Assembly: GCA_016935555.1 (NCBI GenBank)
Contig: JAFGQR010000055.1
Span: forward strand, 1 to 49,239
Direction: 5' to 3'
Length of the DNA stretch: 49,239 nt
Source: Verrucomicrobiota bacterium
Lineage (GTDB): Bacteria; Verrucomicrobiota; Verrucomicrobiia; Limisphaerales; JAFGQR01
Shown here: positions 16,492 to 25,012 of the stretch, piece after piece
Numbering within the stretch: position 1 is the stretch's first letter
Layout of the letters: each line of letters begins with the position of its first letter
Made by a program: the position numbers and the translations under genes
The notes under the pieces: model-generated
Database searches by the model: none
What the model saw: only the letters and a program-made list of their open reading frames with translations
What the model was told of the DNA's origin: nothing

Positions 16492-17577
16492 ATGGGTTTG
16501 CCATTGATCAGCAGCCAGTCCAGGAAACGCGACCAGGTCGTCGCCATCGATTTGGGCGCGCGGGTGACAAAAGCGGTGCATGTGCAGCGCAAAGGGGACA
16601 AGCTGCACCTGGCGAATTACGCCGTGCTCGACACCCCGCAAGCCGGCGAGCCGGCCGCCGGCACGGACACGGGCAGTCTGGCGGATCATCTGCGGGAAGT
16701 GTTCAGGGCGATCCGCGGGGGCCGTTCGCGGCAGGTGGTGCTGGCGATTGGGGTGCAGGACACGCTGTTCCGGCAGATCGAAGCGCCGCTCATGCCGGTG
16801 GCGGATCTGCGGCAGATGCTCAAGTTCAACGCGAAAACGTATCTGCAGCAGGATCTGCCCGATTACGTGTTCGACTGTTTTTATGCGCCGCCCCGATCGC
16901 TCCCCAAGGCGGCCGACGCGCCCAAGACGGGCGGAGGCGCTCCCAAGAACAAGGTGATGGTGGGGGGAATCAAGCGGGAGCGGCTCAACGCGTTGCAGGC
17001 GGCAGTGCGCGGCGCGGGGCTGGTGGCGAGCCAGGTGATTCCCAGCGCGGCGGGGCCGAGCAACGCGTTTGAGAACGCCGAGCCGGAGCTGTTTCGCGGC
17101 GAAGCCACCGCGCTGGTCGATGTGGGATTCAAGCACACGACCATCACGATCGTCGACGGAGGCGACCTGGTGCTCAACCGGGTGGTGGGCATCGGGGGCG
17201 ACCGCCTCACGCAAGGCCTCTCCGAAGCCCTCAAGGTCAGCTATCTCGAAGCCGAAAACATCAAGCTCGGCATGCCCTCCGAAGTGAAGGCGGAACTGGA
17301 GCCGCTCATCCAACCCCTCGGGCGGGAACTGCGCGCGTCCATCGACTTCTTCGAGCATCAACAGGACAAGCCGATCGCCCAAGTGCTTCTTTCCGGCGGC
17401 ACCGCGCGCAGCGAGTTCATCCTGCAGTCGCTGCAGAACGAACTGATGGTGCAGTGCAAGACCTGGAATCCGGCGAAGAACCTCCAAGTGGCGCTGTCGG
17501 AGGAGGAAACGGGAGAACTCGAGCGGGTGGCGCCGCAGCTGGCGGTGGCCATCGGCGCCTCGGCGGCCGCGCTTTAA
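16492..17577 (+). CDS. pilM: Type IV pilus assembly protein PilM
   Basis: A 361-residue cytoplasmic actin-like ATPase of the type IV pilus inner-membrane platform that binds the N-terminus of PilN. The FtsA/PilM fold is evident: the phosphate-1 segment VVAIDLGARVTKAVHV, then DVGFKHTTITIVDGGDLVLNRVVGIGGDRLT in the middle, and VLLSGGTARSEFI near the end. An insert around residues 140-155 is rich in Ala, Pro and Lys. The ATG at 16492 gives the conserved start just before the ATPase core; longer reading-frame starts lack conserved sequence and precede the promoter. The gene leads a pilM-N-O-P-Q order with intergenic gaps of 1-60 bases. Confidence 0.9.
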   Translation: MGLPLISSQSRKRDQVVAIDLGARVTKAVHVQRKGDKLHLANYAVLDTPQAGEPAAGTDTGSLADHLREVFRAIRGGRSRQVVLAIGVQDTLFRQIEAPLMPVADLRQMLKFNAKTYLQQDLPDYVFDCFYAPPRSLPKAADAPKTGGGAPKNKVMVGGIKRERLNALQAAVRGAGLVASQVIPSAAGPSNAFENAEPELFRGEATALVDVGFKHTTITIVDGGDLVLNRVVGIGGDRLTQGLSEALKVSYLEAENIKLGMPSEVKAELEPLIQPLGRELRASIDFFEHQQDKPIAQVLLSGGTARSEFILQSLQNELMVQCKTWNPAKNLQVALSEEETGELERVAPQLAVAIGASAAAL

Positions 17578-17582
17578 GTTTT

Positions 17583-18263
17583 ATGCCCATACGCATCAAC
17601 CTCCTGGCCGAAGATCAGGCGCTCGAAGAGGAGCGCCGGCGTGACCCCGTCAAACGCGCTTACCTCGCGGCGGGCCTCATCATCGCCGCCGTCCTGGCAT
17701 GGACGAGCCTGCTGCAAATGAAGGTGATGAACCGGCGCGCCCAGTTCAACGGGTTGCAGGCCCAATGGACGGGCTTGGCCGAGGATTACACACGGGCCGT
17801 GGACCAACAGCGCAAGGTGATCGAAGCCGAACAGCACATCGCCGCCCTGCACACCCTCACCACCAACCGCTTCCTCTGGGGCACCGCCCTTAACGCCCTC
17901 CAGGCAGCCATGGTCGGCGTCGACCACATCCAAGTCACCCGCCTCAGCTGCGTCCAGACCTACCGCACCAGCGACGAGGTCAAAACCACCACCCGCAACG
18001 GGATCGAGATCCCCGGCAAACCCGCCCAGGCCACCGAAACCATCTCCATGAAGATCCGCGCCACCGACGCCAGCCCCCAGCCGGGCAGCGCCGTGGACAA
18101 GTTCAAGAAGTCCCTCGGCAAGATCCCTTACTTCGCCGCAAACCTCAGGAAGACCAACGGCGTCATGCTCACCAGCCTCTCCCCGCCCCAAACCGCCGCC
18201 GGCGGGCGCCAACCCTTTGTCACCTTCTCAGTCCAGTGCGATTTCCCGGAAAAGGTGCGTTGA
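17583..18263 (+). CDS. pilN: PilN-like inner-membrane pilus assembly protein
   Basis: A 226-residue bitopic membrane protein. It starts with the family signature MPIRINLLAEDQ, the short cytoplasmic N-terminus that docks into PilM. One transmembrane helix follows (YLAAGLIIAAVLAWTSL), then a coiled coil and a periplasmic ferredoxin-like domain. It is somewhat longer than typical PilN, with an extra segment (VKTTTRNGIEIPGKPAQ). Start ATG is at 17583, five bases after pilM. One base separates its stop from pilO. Confidence 0.85.
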   Translation: MPIRINLLAEDQALEEERRRDPVKRAYLAAGLIIAAVLAWTSLLQMKVMNRRAQFNGLQAQWTGLAEDYTRAVDQQRKVIEAEQHIAALHTLTTNRFLWGTALNALQAAMVGVDHIQVTRLSCVQTYRTSDEVKTTTRNGIEIPGKPAQATETISMKIRATDASPQPGSAVDKFKKSLGKIPYFAANLRKTNGVMLTSLSPPQTAAGGRQPFVTFSVQCDFPEKVR

Positions 18264-18264
18264 C

Positions 18265-18867
18265 ATGAAGAAGCTCCCCAAACAAAAACGCGACCGCATC
18301 CTCCTGGTGATTCTGGGCACCCTGACCTGTGTGGTGGCCCTCTGGTACGGCATCATCAGCTTCCAAAAGTCCAGCCTCCAGACCATCGCCAAGGCCATCA
18401 CCGAACAACAAATCAAAGTCGGCAACGCCCAGCGCCTCGTCAGCTCCGCCAACCAGATCCAAACCGACCTCGAAGTCGTCAACCAGCGGCTCAAAGCCAT
18501 CGAAAACGAAATGGCCTCCGGCGATAAATACTCCTGGATCATCCAAACCATCAACCAGTTCCTCGTTCGCAACCATTACCGCGAAACCCACAAGGTCGAC
18601 ATCCCCCAGTTCAGCCGCGAGCAGCCCGTCCAAGTCGGCATGTTCGTCGATTTCCCCTACCAGGCCGTCTCCTTTACCATCCGCGGCACCGCCTATTTCC
18701 ACGACTTCGGCAAGTTCCTCGCCGACTTCGAAAACACCTTCCCCTTCCTCCGCGTCCAAAACATCGACCTCGACACCTCCTCAGGCACCGCCTCCCCCCA
18801 AGGACGCGACCCCGAAAAACTCGCCTTCAAAATGGAAATCGTCGCGCTGGTCAATCCCGGTCGCTGA
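18265..18867 (+). CDS. pilO: PilO-like inner-membrane pilus assembly protein
   Basis: A 200-residue bitopic protein with a basic N-terminus (MKKLPKQKRDR), one transmembrane helix (ILLVILGTLTCVVALWYGII) and a coiled-coil stretch. The periplasmic domain contains FTIRGTAYFHDFGKFLADFENTFPFLRVQNIDL, the strand/helix pattern of PilO and GspM. It is expected to form heterodimers with PilN and bridge to the secretin. Start ATG is at 18265, one base after the pilN stop. Assignment rests on operon position and the C-terminal motif. Confidence 0.8.
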   Translation: MKKLPKQKRDRILLVILGTLTCVVALWYGIISFQKSSLQTIAKAITEQQIKVGNAQRLVSSANQIQTDLEVVNQRLKAIENEMASGDKYSWIIQTINQFLVRNHYRETHKVDIPQFSREQPVQVGMFVDFPYQAVSFTIRGTAYFHDFGKFLADFENTFPFLRVQNIDLDTSSGTASPQGRDPEKLAFKMEIVALVNPGR

Positions 18868-18879
18868 CGCCTCGCGCCT

Positions 18880-19416
18880 ATGCCTCCCCGCTTTCCCATG
18901 ATCCTCCCCCCCAACCGCCCCGCCACCCCCGCCCGCCGCGCACACGGCCCCATCGCCGCCCTCGCGCTCGCCGCCTGCCTCGGGATGCTCGCGTGCCTCA
19001 ACACCCCGGCCGCCCCCGCCGCCCCCGACCCCGCCGCCCGCGCGAAACACGCGTCTCCCGCCGCGAAGGCCCTTGGAGACAACCTTTCCCTGGTCAGGTC
19101 GGTGTTCGATGACAGCTTCAAATCCGGCCGGGATCCGTTCTTCCCCAACACGGAACGGGCCCGGACAGACGGGCAAACCAACCAGGTGGTGCTCCAGGAA
19201 CTGACCGACCTGACGCTCAGGGGCATCGTGATTTCGCCCACCCGGCGGCTCGCCATCATCAATCGCTACAGCCTGGCCGAAGGCGAAACCTGCGCCATCC
19301 GGAAGGACAACCGAGTGTATGAGGTGCACTGCATCGAGGTCCGGGAAAAGTCGGCGGTGATCAGTATTCGCAACCAACGGCGCACACTGTTCCTGCTGGC
19401 GGGTCACGGGACGTAA
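18880..19416 (+). CDS. PilP/GspC-like periplasmic protein of the pilus operon
   Basis: A 178-residue exported protein in the pilP position. An N-terminal hydrophobic segment (IAALALAACLGMLACL) may be a signal peptide or lipobox. A disordered Ala/Pro linker follows. The final 90 residues contain RSVFDDSFKSGRDPFFPNTER, LTDLTLRGIVISPTRRLAIINRYSLAEGE and VHCIEVREKSAVIS. These match the small beta-barrel homology region shared by PilP and GspC, which contacts the secretin. The precise family is uncertain. ATG at 18898 is an alternative start. It sits between pilO and the secretin gene. Confidence 0.65.
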   Translation: MPPRFPMILPPNRPATPARRAHGPIAALALAACLGMLACLNTPAAPAAPDPAARAKHASPAAKALGDNLSLVRSVFDDSFKSGRDPFFPNTERARTDGQTNQVVLQELTDLTLRGIVISPTRRLAIINRYSLAEGETCAIRKDNRVYEVHCIEVREKSAVISIRNQRRTLFLLAGHGT

Positions 19417-19475
19417 CGGACTCTATCTCGCATGCGCCATTCCAAAATCCATACCACCACACCGACCTCGCATCT

Positions 19476-21173
19476 ATGAAAGCCATACTCCCCGCTGTGT
19501 GCCTCGCGCTCCTGACCGGCAGCCTCGCCTGCCCGGCCCAAACCGGCGACACCCCCCAGACCAGCCCGCCGCCCGGCGTCGAAACCGCCCCCGCCTCCGA
19601 CCCCGGGACCGCCCCGGCGGTCGCGCCACTGCCGGCAACGCCCGCGCCCGCGCCCGCCGATCCCCCGACGGCCGTTCCGGACGCTCCTCCGGTCCCGGCC
19701 CCAACCCCGGCGCCGGCGACTGACACCCTGGTCGTGCGCGCGGCCGAGGCCGAGAATGTCACCGACCCGATGCCCGCCGTCGAAGGCGGCGGCGACGACG
19801 TGAATCCGTTGATTTTCATCGACGACGTGCCGCTCACCGATGCCATTCGCAGCCTTGCGCGGCAATCCGAAATCAACTTCATGTTCGATCCCCAGATCAC
19901 CAGCTCCAACCAGCCGAATATTTCGATCCGGTTCGAAAATGTCACCGCCCAGGAAGCGCTCATGGCCGTGCTCGACAACCACAACCTGAGCCTCGTCCGC
20001 CAGCCCCGCTCCAAAATCGCGCGCATCTGCATCAAGGACCCCAAGGCCGAAGAACCCCTCGTCACCAAAATCATCCAGCTCAAATACAGCGACCCGACCA
20101 ACCTCGTCGAAGTCATCAAACCCACCCTCTCCCCCCGCAGCCGCGTCCTGGCCGACGCCCGGACCCGCCAGCTCATCGTCAACACCACCGAAAAGGAAGT
20201 CGATGGCATGATGACCCTGATCGACAAGCTCGACGCCCGCACCAAACAGGTGCTCATCGAAGCCCGCATCTTCGAAACCCTCAAAAACCCCCACACCATC
20301 AAGGGCATCAACTGGGAAGGCACCTTCGGCGCGCAGAAAATCTCGATGGGTAACAACTCCGCCTACACCAGCGGCCTGGAACCAAAACCCCCCACCGGCA
20401 GCGACCCGGGATATGGCGGGGCGTTGAGCGGACTGCTGCCCGGCGTGCCCCGCGTGCTTGCCAATGCCACCGGCGGCCCCTTCTTCAACCCCGCCTACGC
20501 CTTCATCAATGCCGACGGCGTCAGCGCGGTCGTCTCCTTCCTCAACAACCAAACCGACACCGAACTGCTGGCCACACCGCGCGCCGTCACCCTCGACAAC
20601 CAGACGGCCAACCTCTCCGTCACCCGCGCCTACCCCGTGTTCCAAATCACCCCGGGATCCGCCAACTCCCCCGCCGGCGCCACCATCACCTATACCAACC
20701 TGGGCACCATCCTCAAAGTCACCCCGCGCATCGCCGCCGATAACAATATCTCGCTGACCGTCATCCCCGAAGTGTCGAACATCGACGGCAAAGATGAACA
20801 AACCATCAACGGGGAACTCAACGTCGCCAATATCTACTCGTTCCGCCGCATCGAAACCCAGGTCATGATCCCCAGCGGCTACACCCTCGTCATGGGCGGC
20901 CTCATCGACGACCGCTCCAGCAAGGTCTACTCCAAAGTCCCCATCCTCGGCGATATCCCCATCCTCGGCTTCGCCTTCCGCCACTCCGAAAAAGGGCGCG
21001 AAAAGAAAAACATGATGGTGTTCGTCACCCCCACCATCGTCCACGAAAACGACTTCCAGGTCGCCGAGACCTCCTCCGAATTCCTCCGCACCCAGCTGAC
21101 CGAACGGGAGGACGTCGAGCCCAATGCCTGGGACAGCGCCAAGCCCCACGATTGGACCAAACCCGTCGAATAA
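19476..21173 (+). CDS. pilQ: Type IV pilus secretin (PilQ-like)
   Basis: A 565-residue outer-membrane secretin. A signal peptide (MKAILPAVCLALLTGSLACPAQ) and a Pro/Ala-rich linker of about 70 residues precede the N1-type domain (IFIDDVPLTDAIRSLARQSEINFMFDPQ). A second N-domain follows (ITKIIQLKYSDPTNLVEVIKPTL), and the C-terminal secretin pore runs from QVLIEARIFET to VPILGDIPILGFAFRHSEKGREKKNMMVFVTPTIV. The last segment is the diagnostic secretin signature. It is shorter than most PilQ proteins and lacks obvious AMIN domains. It is the last gene of the pil operon, with a terminator-like hairpin 30 bases downstream. Confidence 0.85.
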   Translation: MKAILPAVCLALLTGSLACPAQTGDTPQTSPPPGVETAPASDPGTAPAVAPLPATPAPAPADPPTAVPDAPPVPAPTPAPATDTLVVRAAEAENVTDPMPAVEGGGDDVNPLIFIDDVPLTDAIRSLARQSEINFMFDPQITSSNQPNISIRFENVTAQEALMAVLDNHNLSLVRQPRSKIARICIKDPKAEEPLVTKIIQLKYSDPTNLVEVIKPTLSPRSRVLADARTRQLIVNTTEKEVDGMMTLIDKLDARTKQVLIEARIFETLKNPHTIKGINWEGTFGAQKISMGNNSAYTSGLEPKPPTGSDPGYGGALSGLLPGVPRVLANATGGPFFNPAYAFINADGVSAVVSFLNNQTDTELLATPRAVTLDNQTANLSVTRAYPVFQITPGSANSPAGATITYTNLGTILKVTPRIAADNNISLTVIPEVSNIDGKDEQTINGELNVANIYSFRRIETQVMIPSGYTLVMGGLIDDRSSKVYSKVPILGDIPILGFAFRHSEKGREKKNMMVFVTPTIVHENDFQVAETSSEFLRTQLTEREDVEPNAWDSAKPHDWTKPVE

Positions 21174-21202
21174 CCGCCGCCTAAAGGCACGCACCCTCTG
21201 CC

Positions 21203-21238
21203 CCAGCCGCCCCCCCCAAGGGCGGCTGGCGCGCTTTT
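21203..21238 (+). terminator. Probable intrinsic terminator of the pil operon
   Basis: CCAGCCGCCC (21203-21212) pairs perfectly with GGGCGGCTGG (21220-21229). A TTTT run starts five bases later (21235). The gap before the T-run makes it imperfect, but the position 30 bases after the secretin stop fits termination. Confidence 0.5.
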
Positions 21239-21366
21239 CCAAGACCGCGCATCAAGCCACCCCAGCCGACAACACGTCGGCCCCGTCCGGCACACCCCGC
21301 GCCGGATGCCCGCCTCCGGCGACGCCTCTGCAGCACCCTCCCCCCGCCCCCTCCGCGGCTCCCCAT

Positions 21367-21393
21367 TTGATTTTCGGCCGCGGTTGCTATACT
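21367..21393 (+). promoter_or_regulatory. Extended -10 promoter upstream of the S74 protein
   Basis: TATACT at 21388-21393 matches five of six consensus bases and is preceded by TG (21385-21386), giving an extended -10. A TTGATT at 21367 is a possible -35 box at 15-base spacing. The local AT content rises in an otherwise GC-rich region. The leader before the start codon would be about 30 bases. Confidence 0.55.
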
Positions 21394-21430
21394 CTTTCGC
21401 GTCACCCGCGTTCTGAAGACACAGCATCTT

Positions 21431-23287
21431 ATGAAAGCATCGATTGTCCTCGTCGCCGCCTGCCTGACCTGTGCGTGGGCCGGCCTTTCGGCGGCGCAAG
21501 TGCCGCACGCCCTCAACTACCAGGGCCGCATCCAGGTGGGAACCACCAACTTCGAAGGCGCCGGCCAGTTCAAATTCGCCCTCGTCGGCTTGCGCCCCAA
21601 TGCGGGGCGGCAGGCGGCGGCCCACGCCCAGATCTTCAATCCCGGCGGTGTTCTCTTCAACTTGGTCATTGACGACGGCGGCGCCGGTTATGTCACGCCG
21701 CCCAGGGTGACATTCGTCGACTCGACGGGCCAGGGCGCCCGGGTCGAGGCGATCGTCTCCGGGGGCGCGGTGGTCAACTTCAGCTACCTCAATCTGGGCA
21801 GCAACTACTCCAGCGGCGTGACCGTGGTCATCGACCCGCCGCCGGCCTTTCTGGAGGACACCTGCTGGAGCAACGACGGCACCAGCACGGGCGGGCGCGA
21901 GCCGGCGTCGTTCGTGAGCGTGCAGGTCACTCGCGGGATTTACGCCGTGCTGCTCGGCGACACCACGCTCTCCAACATGACCGCGATCGGCCCCGGCGTG
22001 CTGACCCACGCCCACACCGTGCTGCGCGTCTGGTTCAACGATGGCACGTCCGGCTTCCAACAACTGGCGCCGGACCAACCCCTCGGCGCCTCGCCCTTCG
22101 CCCTGCTCGCCGACCGCGTCGCCGACGGGGCCGTCACCGCCGCCCAGATCGCCCCGGAGGCGGTCACCGCCGGCGCCATCGCCTCCAACGCCGTGGGAAC
22201 GGCGCAGGTGGTCGACGGCAGCCTGACCGACGCCGACCTGAGCGCCACCGCGGCGATCGATGCGGGGAAGATCGGGCGTGGCGATCTGCAGGCGACGCGG
22301 CTGCGGGTGGGAACGAACCACACGCTGACGGCGGGGGCTGTGCTCGCGACGATCGCCGGCGGGCAGGAGCATGTGGTCACGGCGGTTCACGCGGCGATCG
22401 GCGGCGGCAAGGCCAACACCGTGGCGGGCAGCTACGGAACCGTCGCCGGGGGCTTTCGCAACAGCGTCAGCAACTCCTATGCAACCGTCACCGGCGGCAA
22501 CAACAACACCGCCCATGCGCTCTACGCGACCGTCGCCGGCGGACACCTCAACCGCGCCAGCGGCCCCGGGACGACGGTCGGAGGCGGAGACCTCAACGCA
22601 GCCAGCGTGGACTACGCCACCGTTCCGGGAGGCCGCGAAAACATCGCCGCGGGGGCCTACAGCTTCGCCGCCGGACGCCGCGCCGTGGCCGGGCATCCGG
22701 GCGCCTTCGTGTGGGCCGACAGCGCGGACGAGGCGGTCTCCTCCACCGGCACCAACCAGTTCATCGTGCGCGCCTCGGGCGGCATCTGGCTGGGCACCCA
22801 CAGCCACCCCGCGCTGACCAACGGCCAGTTCCTTCAAACCTCCACCGGCGCCTACTTGTCCGCAGGCGGCGCATGGACCGACAGCAGCGCTCGCGACGCC
22901 AAGGAGAACTTCGTTCCCGTGGCGCCGCTGGAGATTCTCCACCGGCTGGAACAGTTGCCCATCACCACCTGGAATTACCGCGCCGAACACGACGCCGTCC
23001 GCCACCTCGGGCCGGTGGCGCAGGATTTTCATCGCGCGTTCGGGCTGGGCGGAGACGACCGGCATTTGGCGGCGCTGGACAGCGCCGGCGTGGCTCTCGC
23101 GGCCCTCCAGGGCCTGCACGCCACCGTCAAACACAAGGAAGCCCGCATCGCCGCCCTCGAAGACACCGTCGCCGCCCTGGCCCGGCGCCTCGCCCACCTC
23201 CAGGCCGCCCTCGACGCCACGCGCGCGCATCCCCCAACACCCCAAGCCGCCGCCCCCGCCGGCAGCCCGCCCCCGGACACCCCATGA
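21431..23287 (+). CDS. Exported protein with head repeats and C-terminal S74 intramolecular chaperone domain
   Basis: A 618-residue exported protein. A signal peptide (MKASIVLVAACLTCAWAGLSAAQ) leads into VPHALNYQGRI, the start common to many exported bacterial tail-fibre-domain proteins. The middle holds left-handed beta-roll head repeats of the trimeric adhesin kind, each with an (A/T)VAGG core: GSYGTVAGGFRNSVSN, SYATVTGGNNNTAHA, LYATVAGGHLNRAS. The C-terminal region SARDAKENFVPVAPLEILHRL ... VAQDFHRAFGLG is a Peptidase_S74 self-cleaving chaperone domain, followed by a coiled coil (KEARIAALEDTVAALARRLAHL). It probably forms a trimeric surface fibre. No phage structural genes are nearby. The next gene overlaps its stop. 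Confidence 0.85.
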   Translation: MKASIVLVAACLTCAWAGLSAAQVPHALNYQGRIQVGTTNFEGAGQFKFALVGLRPNAGRQAAAHAQIFNPGGVLFNLVIDDGGAGYVTPPRVTFVDSTGQGARVEAIVSGGAVVNFSYLNLGSNYSSGVTVVIDPPPAFLEDTCWSNDGTSTGGREPASFVSVQVTRGIYAVLLGDTTLSNMTAIGPGVLTHAHTVLRVWFNDGTSGFQQLAPDQPLGASPFALLADRVADGAVTAAQIAPEAVTAGAIASNAVGTAQVVDGSLTDADLSATAAIDAGKIGRGDLQATRLRVGTNHTLTAGAVLATIAGGQEHVVTAVHAAIGGGKANTVAGSYGTVAGGFRNSVSNSYATVTGGNNNTAHALYATVAGGHLNRASGPGTTVGGGDLNAASVDYATVPGGRENIAAGAYSFAAGRRAVAGHPGAFVWADSADEAVSSTGTNQFIVRASGGIWLGTHSHPALTNGQFLQTSTGAYLSAGGAWTDSSARDAKENFVPVAPLEILHRLEQLPITTWNYRAEHDAVRHLGPVAQDFHRAFGLGGDDRHLAALDSAGVALAALQGLHATVKHKEARIAALEDTVAALARRLAHLQAALDATRAHPPTPQAAAPAGSPPPDTP

Positions 23288-24204
23288 GCGCTCCCAGACT
23301 CGCGATGCTGGCCGGTGTGCTCCTCGCGGGCGCCTCGCACCTCCACGGCGCCGAGCGCACCAGCACGGATTACGCCGTCACCACCGACATCCTCGACGCC
23401 GGGGGCAGGCCGGCCGCCAGCGCGAACTGCGCCCACGAGGGCAGCCTCGGCACCCTCGGCAGTGGCCGCCCCGCCCGCAGTGCGGCCTACGGGCTGGGAC
23501 ATGGGTACGTCGGCCAGGCGCGCGAGGTCGTTGGCCTGACCCTCGCCGGCAATCCGACCCACATCGCCGAAGCCAGCCACAGCCGCCTCCACCCAAGCCT
23601 CGTCTACGACGACGCCACCACCGCCGTCATCCCCGGCACCATGGTCGCCTGGACCCTGCTCCACGGTCCCTGCACACTCAGCCCCGCCGGAGACCTCGCC
23701 ACCGAGGCCGTCTTCCAAACCGTTCCCGCCGCCGCACGCGCCGACTACCACAACCATGCCGCCAAACTCGACTTCCAGGTCATAAACTCGCATCCCGATA
23801 ACTACGGACTTTACGCCGCAGACGGGATTCACGACGATTGGCAGGTGCGCTACTTCGGTCCGGACAATCCGTTCGCCGCGCCGGGCCAGGACCCGGATGG
23901 CGACCGGCAGAACAACGCGTTCGAGTATGTGGCAGACCTGGACCCCACCCAGTATGCCTCCCAGTTCCGTGTGTCCCTCGAGTTCAGCCCGTCCTGGCCC
24001 ACCCGCAAAAACGTCGTCTTCGGCCCGCGGTGGCCCACGCGCGAGTATGCGGTCGAGATGGCCCCGGATCATCCCGGCACCCCCTTCGGCCCGCTGCTTG
24101 GTGCCACCAACCAGGATGTCGGATCCATCCGCAGCGTCGCCGATTGGAACGCCACCAACGCCGCCAGGTTCTACCGCGTCCGCATCAGCATGCCCCCGCT
24201 CTGA
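23284..24204 (+). CDS. Exported protein of unknown function coupled to the S74 protein
   Basis: A 306-residue exported protein. It starts at ATG 23284, overlapping the stop of the S74 gene as ATGA. A signal peptide (MLAGVLLAGASHLHGA) is followed by STDYAVTTDILDAGGRPAASANCAHEGSLGTLG. The middle reads GTMVAWTLLHGP, and DDWQVRYFGPDNPFAAPGQDPDGDRQNNAFEYVADLDP is a calcium-binding-like DPDGDxxNN stretch often seen before the C-terminal module of secreted verrucomicrobial proteins. No catalytic motif was recognised. Translational coupling suggests that it works with, or is assembled beside, the fibre protein. Confidence 0.7.
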   Translation: MSAPRLAMLAGVLLAGASHLHGAERTSTDYAVTTDILDAGGRPAASANCAHEGSLGTLGSGRPARSAAYGLGHGYVGQAREVVGLTLAGNPTHIAEASHSRLHPSLVYDDATTAVIPGTMVAWTLLHGPCTLSPAGDLATEAVFQTVPAAARADYHNHAAKLDFQVINSHPDNYGLYAADGIHDDWQVRYFGPDNPFAAPGQDPDGDRQNNAFEYVADLDPTQYASQFRVSLEFSPSWPTRKNVVFGPRWPTREYAVEMAPDHPGTPFGPLLGATNQDVGSIRSVADWNATNAARFYRVRISMPPL

Positions 24205-24220
24205 TCCGGCCCTCCTGCCC

Positions 24221-24964
24221 GTGGACCTCAACGCCAACCTCACCACCGTCCGAACCCGCATCGCCGCCGCGTGCAGCCGCGCCGGGCGCGATCCGGCGTC
24301 CGTCACCCTGATGGCGGTCACCAAAAGCCACCCGCCGGAAACCGTTCGCGAGGCGGCGGCGGCGGGCCTGATGCTGTTGGGCGAGAACCGGGTGCAGGAG
24401 GCCAAAGCCAAAATCGCTCTTTGCCCGGCATCCCTGCGATGGCACCTGATTGGACACCTCCAGAGCAACAAGTGCCGCGACGCGCTCCGCTGCTTCGAGA
24501 TGGTGCAAAGCGTGGACAGCCTGCCGCTGGCGCACGAACTCAACAAGTGGGCCGATCATGCCGCGCGCACCCTCCCCATTCTCCTCGAAGCCAACATCGC
24601 CGGCGAATCGTCGAAGTTCGGCTACGCGCCCGGCCGTCTGCTGGACGAACTGGAGGCGCTCAATGCCCTGCCCCGCCTCGAACTGCAGGGGCTCATGACC
24701 CTCGCGCCGTGGACCCCCGACCCCGAAAAGGTGCGCCCGGTTTTCCGGAGACTGCGCGAACTCAGGCAGCAGTGCGAGGACCGCCTGGGAGCGCCCCTGC
24801 CGGTCTTGAGCATGGGCATGAGCAGCGACTTCGAAGTCGCCATCGAGGAAGGCGCCACGCTGGTCCGGCTCGGCACGGTCCTCTTCGGCGAGCGCCGTGG
24901 CAAGACGTGGAAAACCGCCCCGGGCGGCGACGCCCCCGCCCCGCGCCCCCCAGCCGGGGGTTGA
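24221..24964 (+). CDS. YggS-family PLP-homeostasis protein
   Basis: A 247-residue cytoplasmic PLP-binding protein of the YggS/PROSC (PLPBP) family, which buffers pyridoxal phosphate. The PLP lysine lies in LMAVTKSHPPE (K35). The other hallmarks follow in order: GENRVQEAK, WHLIGHLQSNK, FGY with the family's EANIAGE(S)SKFG segment, and LSMGMSSDFEVAIEEGATLVRLGT. No ATG fits the conserved N-terminus, so the GTG at 24221 (VDLNANLTTVRTRI) is chosen. The C-terminal 15 residues are proline-rich and probably disordered. Confidence 0.92.
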   Translation: MDLNANLTTVRTRIAAACSRAGRDPASVTLMAVTKSHPPETVREAAAAGLMLLGENRVQEAKAKIALCPASLRWHLIGHLQSNKCRDALRCFEMVQSVDSLPLAHELNKWADHAARTLPILLEANIAGESSKFGYAPGRLLDELEALNALPRLELQGLMTLAPWTPDPEKVRPVFRRLRELRQQCEDRLGAPLPVLSMGMSSDFEVAIEEGATLVRLGTVLFGERRGKTWKTAPGGDAPAPRPPAGG

Positions 24965-25012
24965 CCTGCGACGCGACGCGCGACGCGCAACGTCCGACGC
25001 CCGCTCAAGGGC

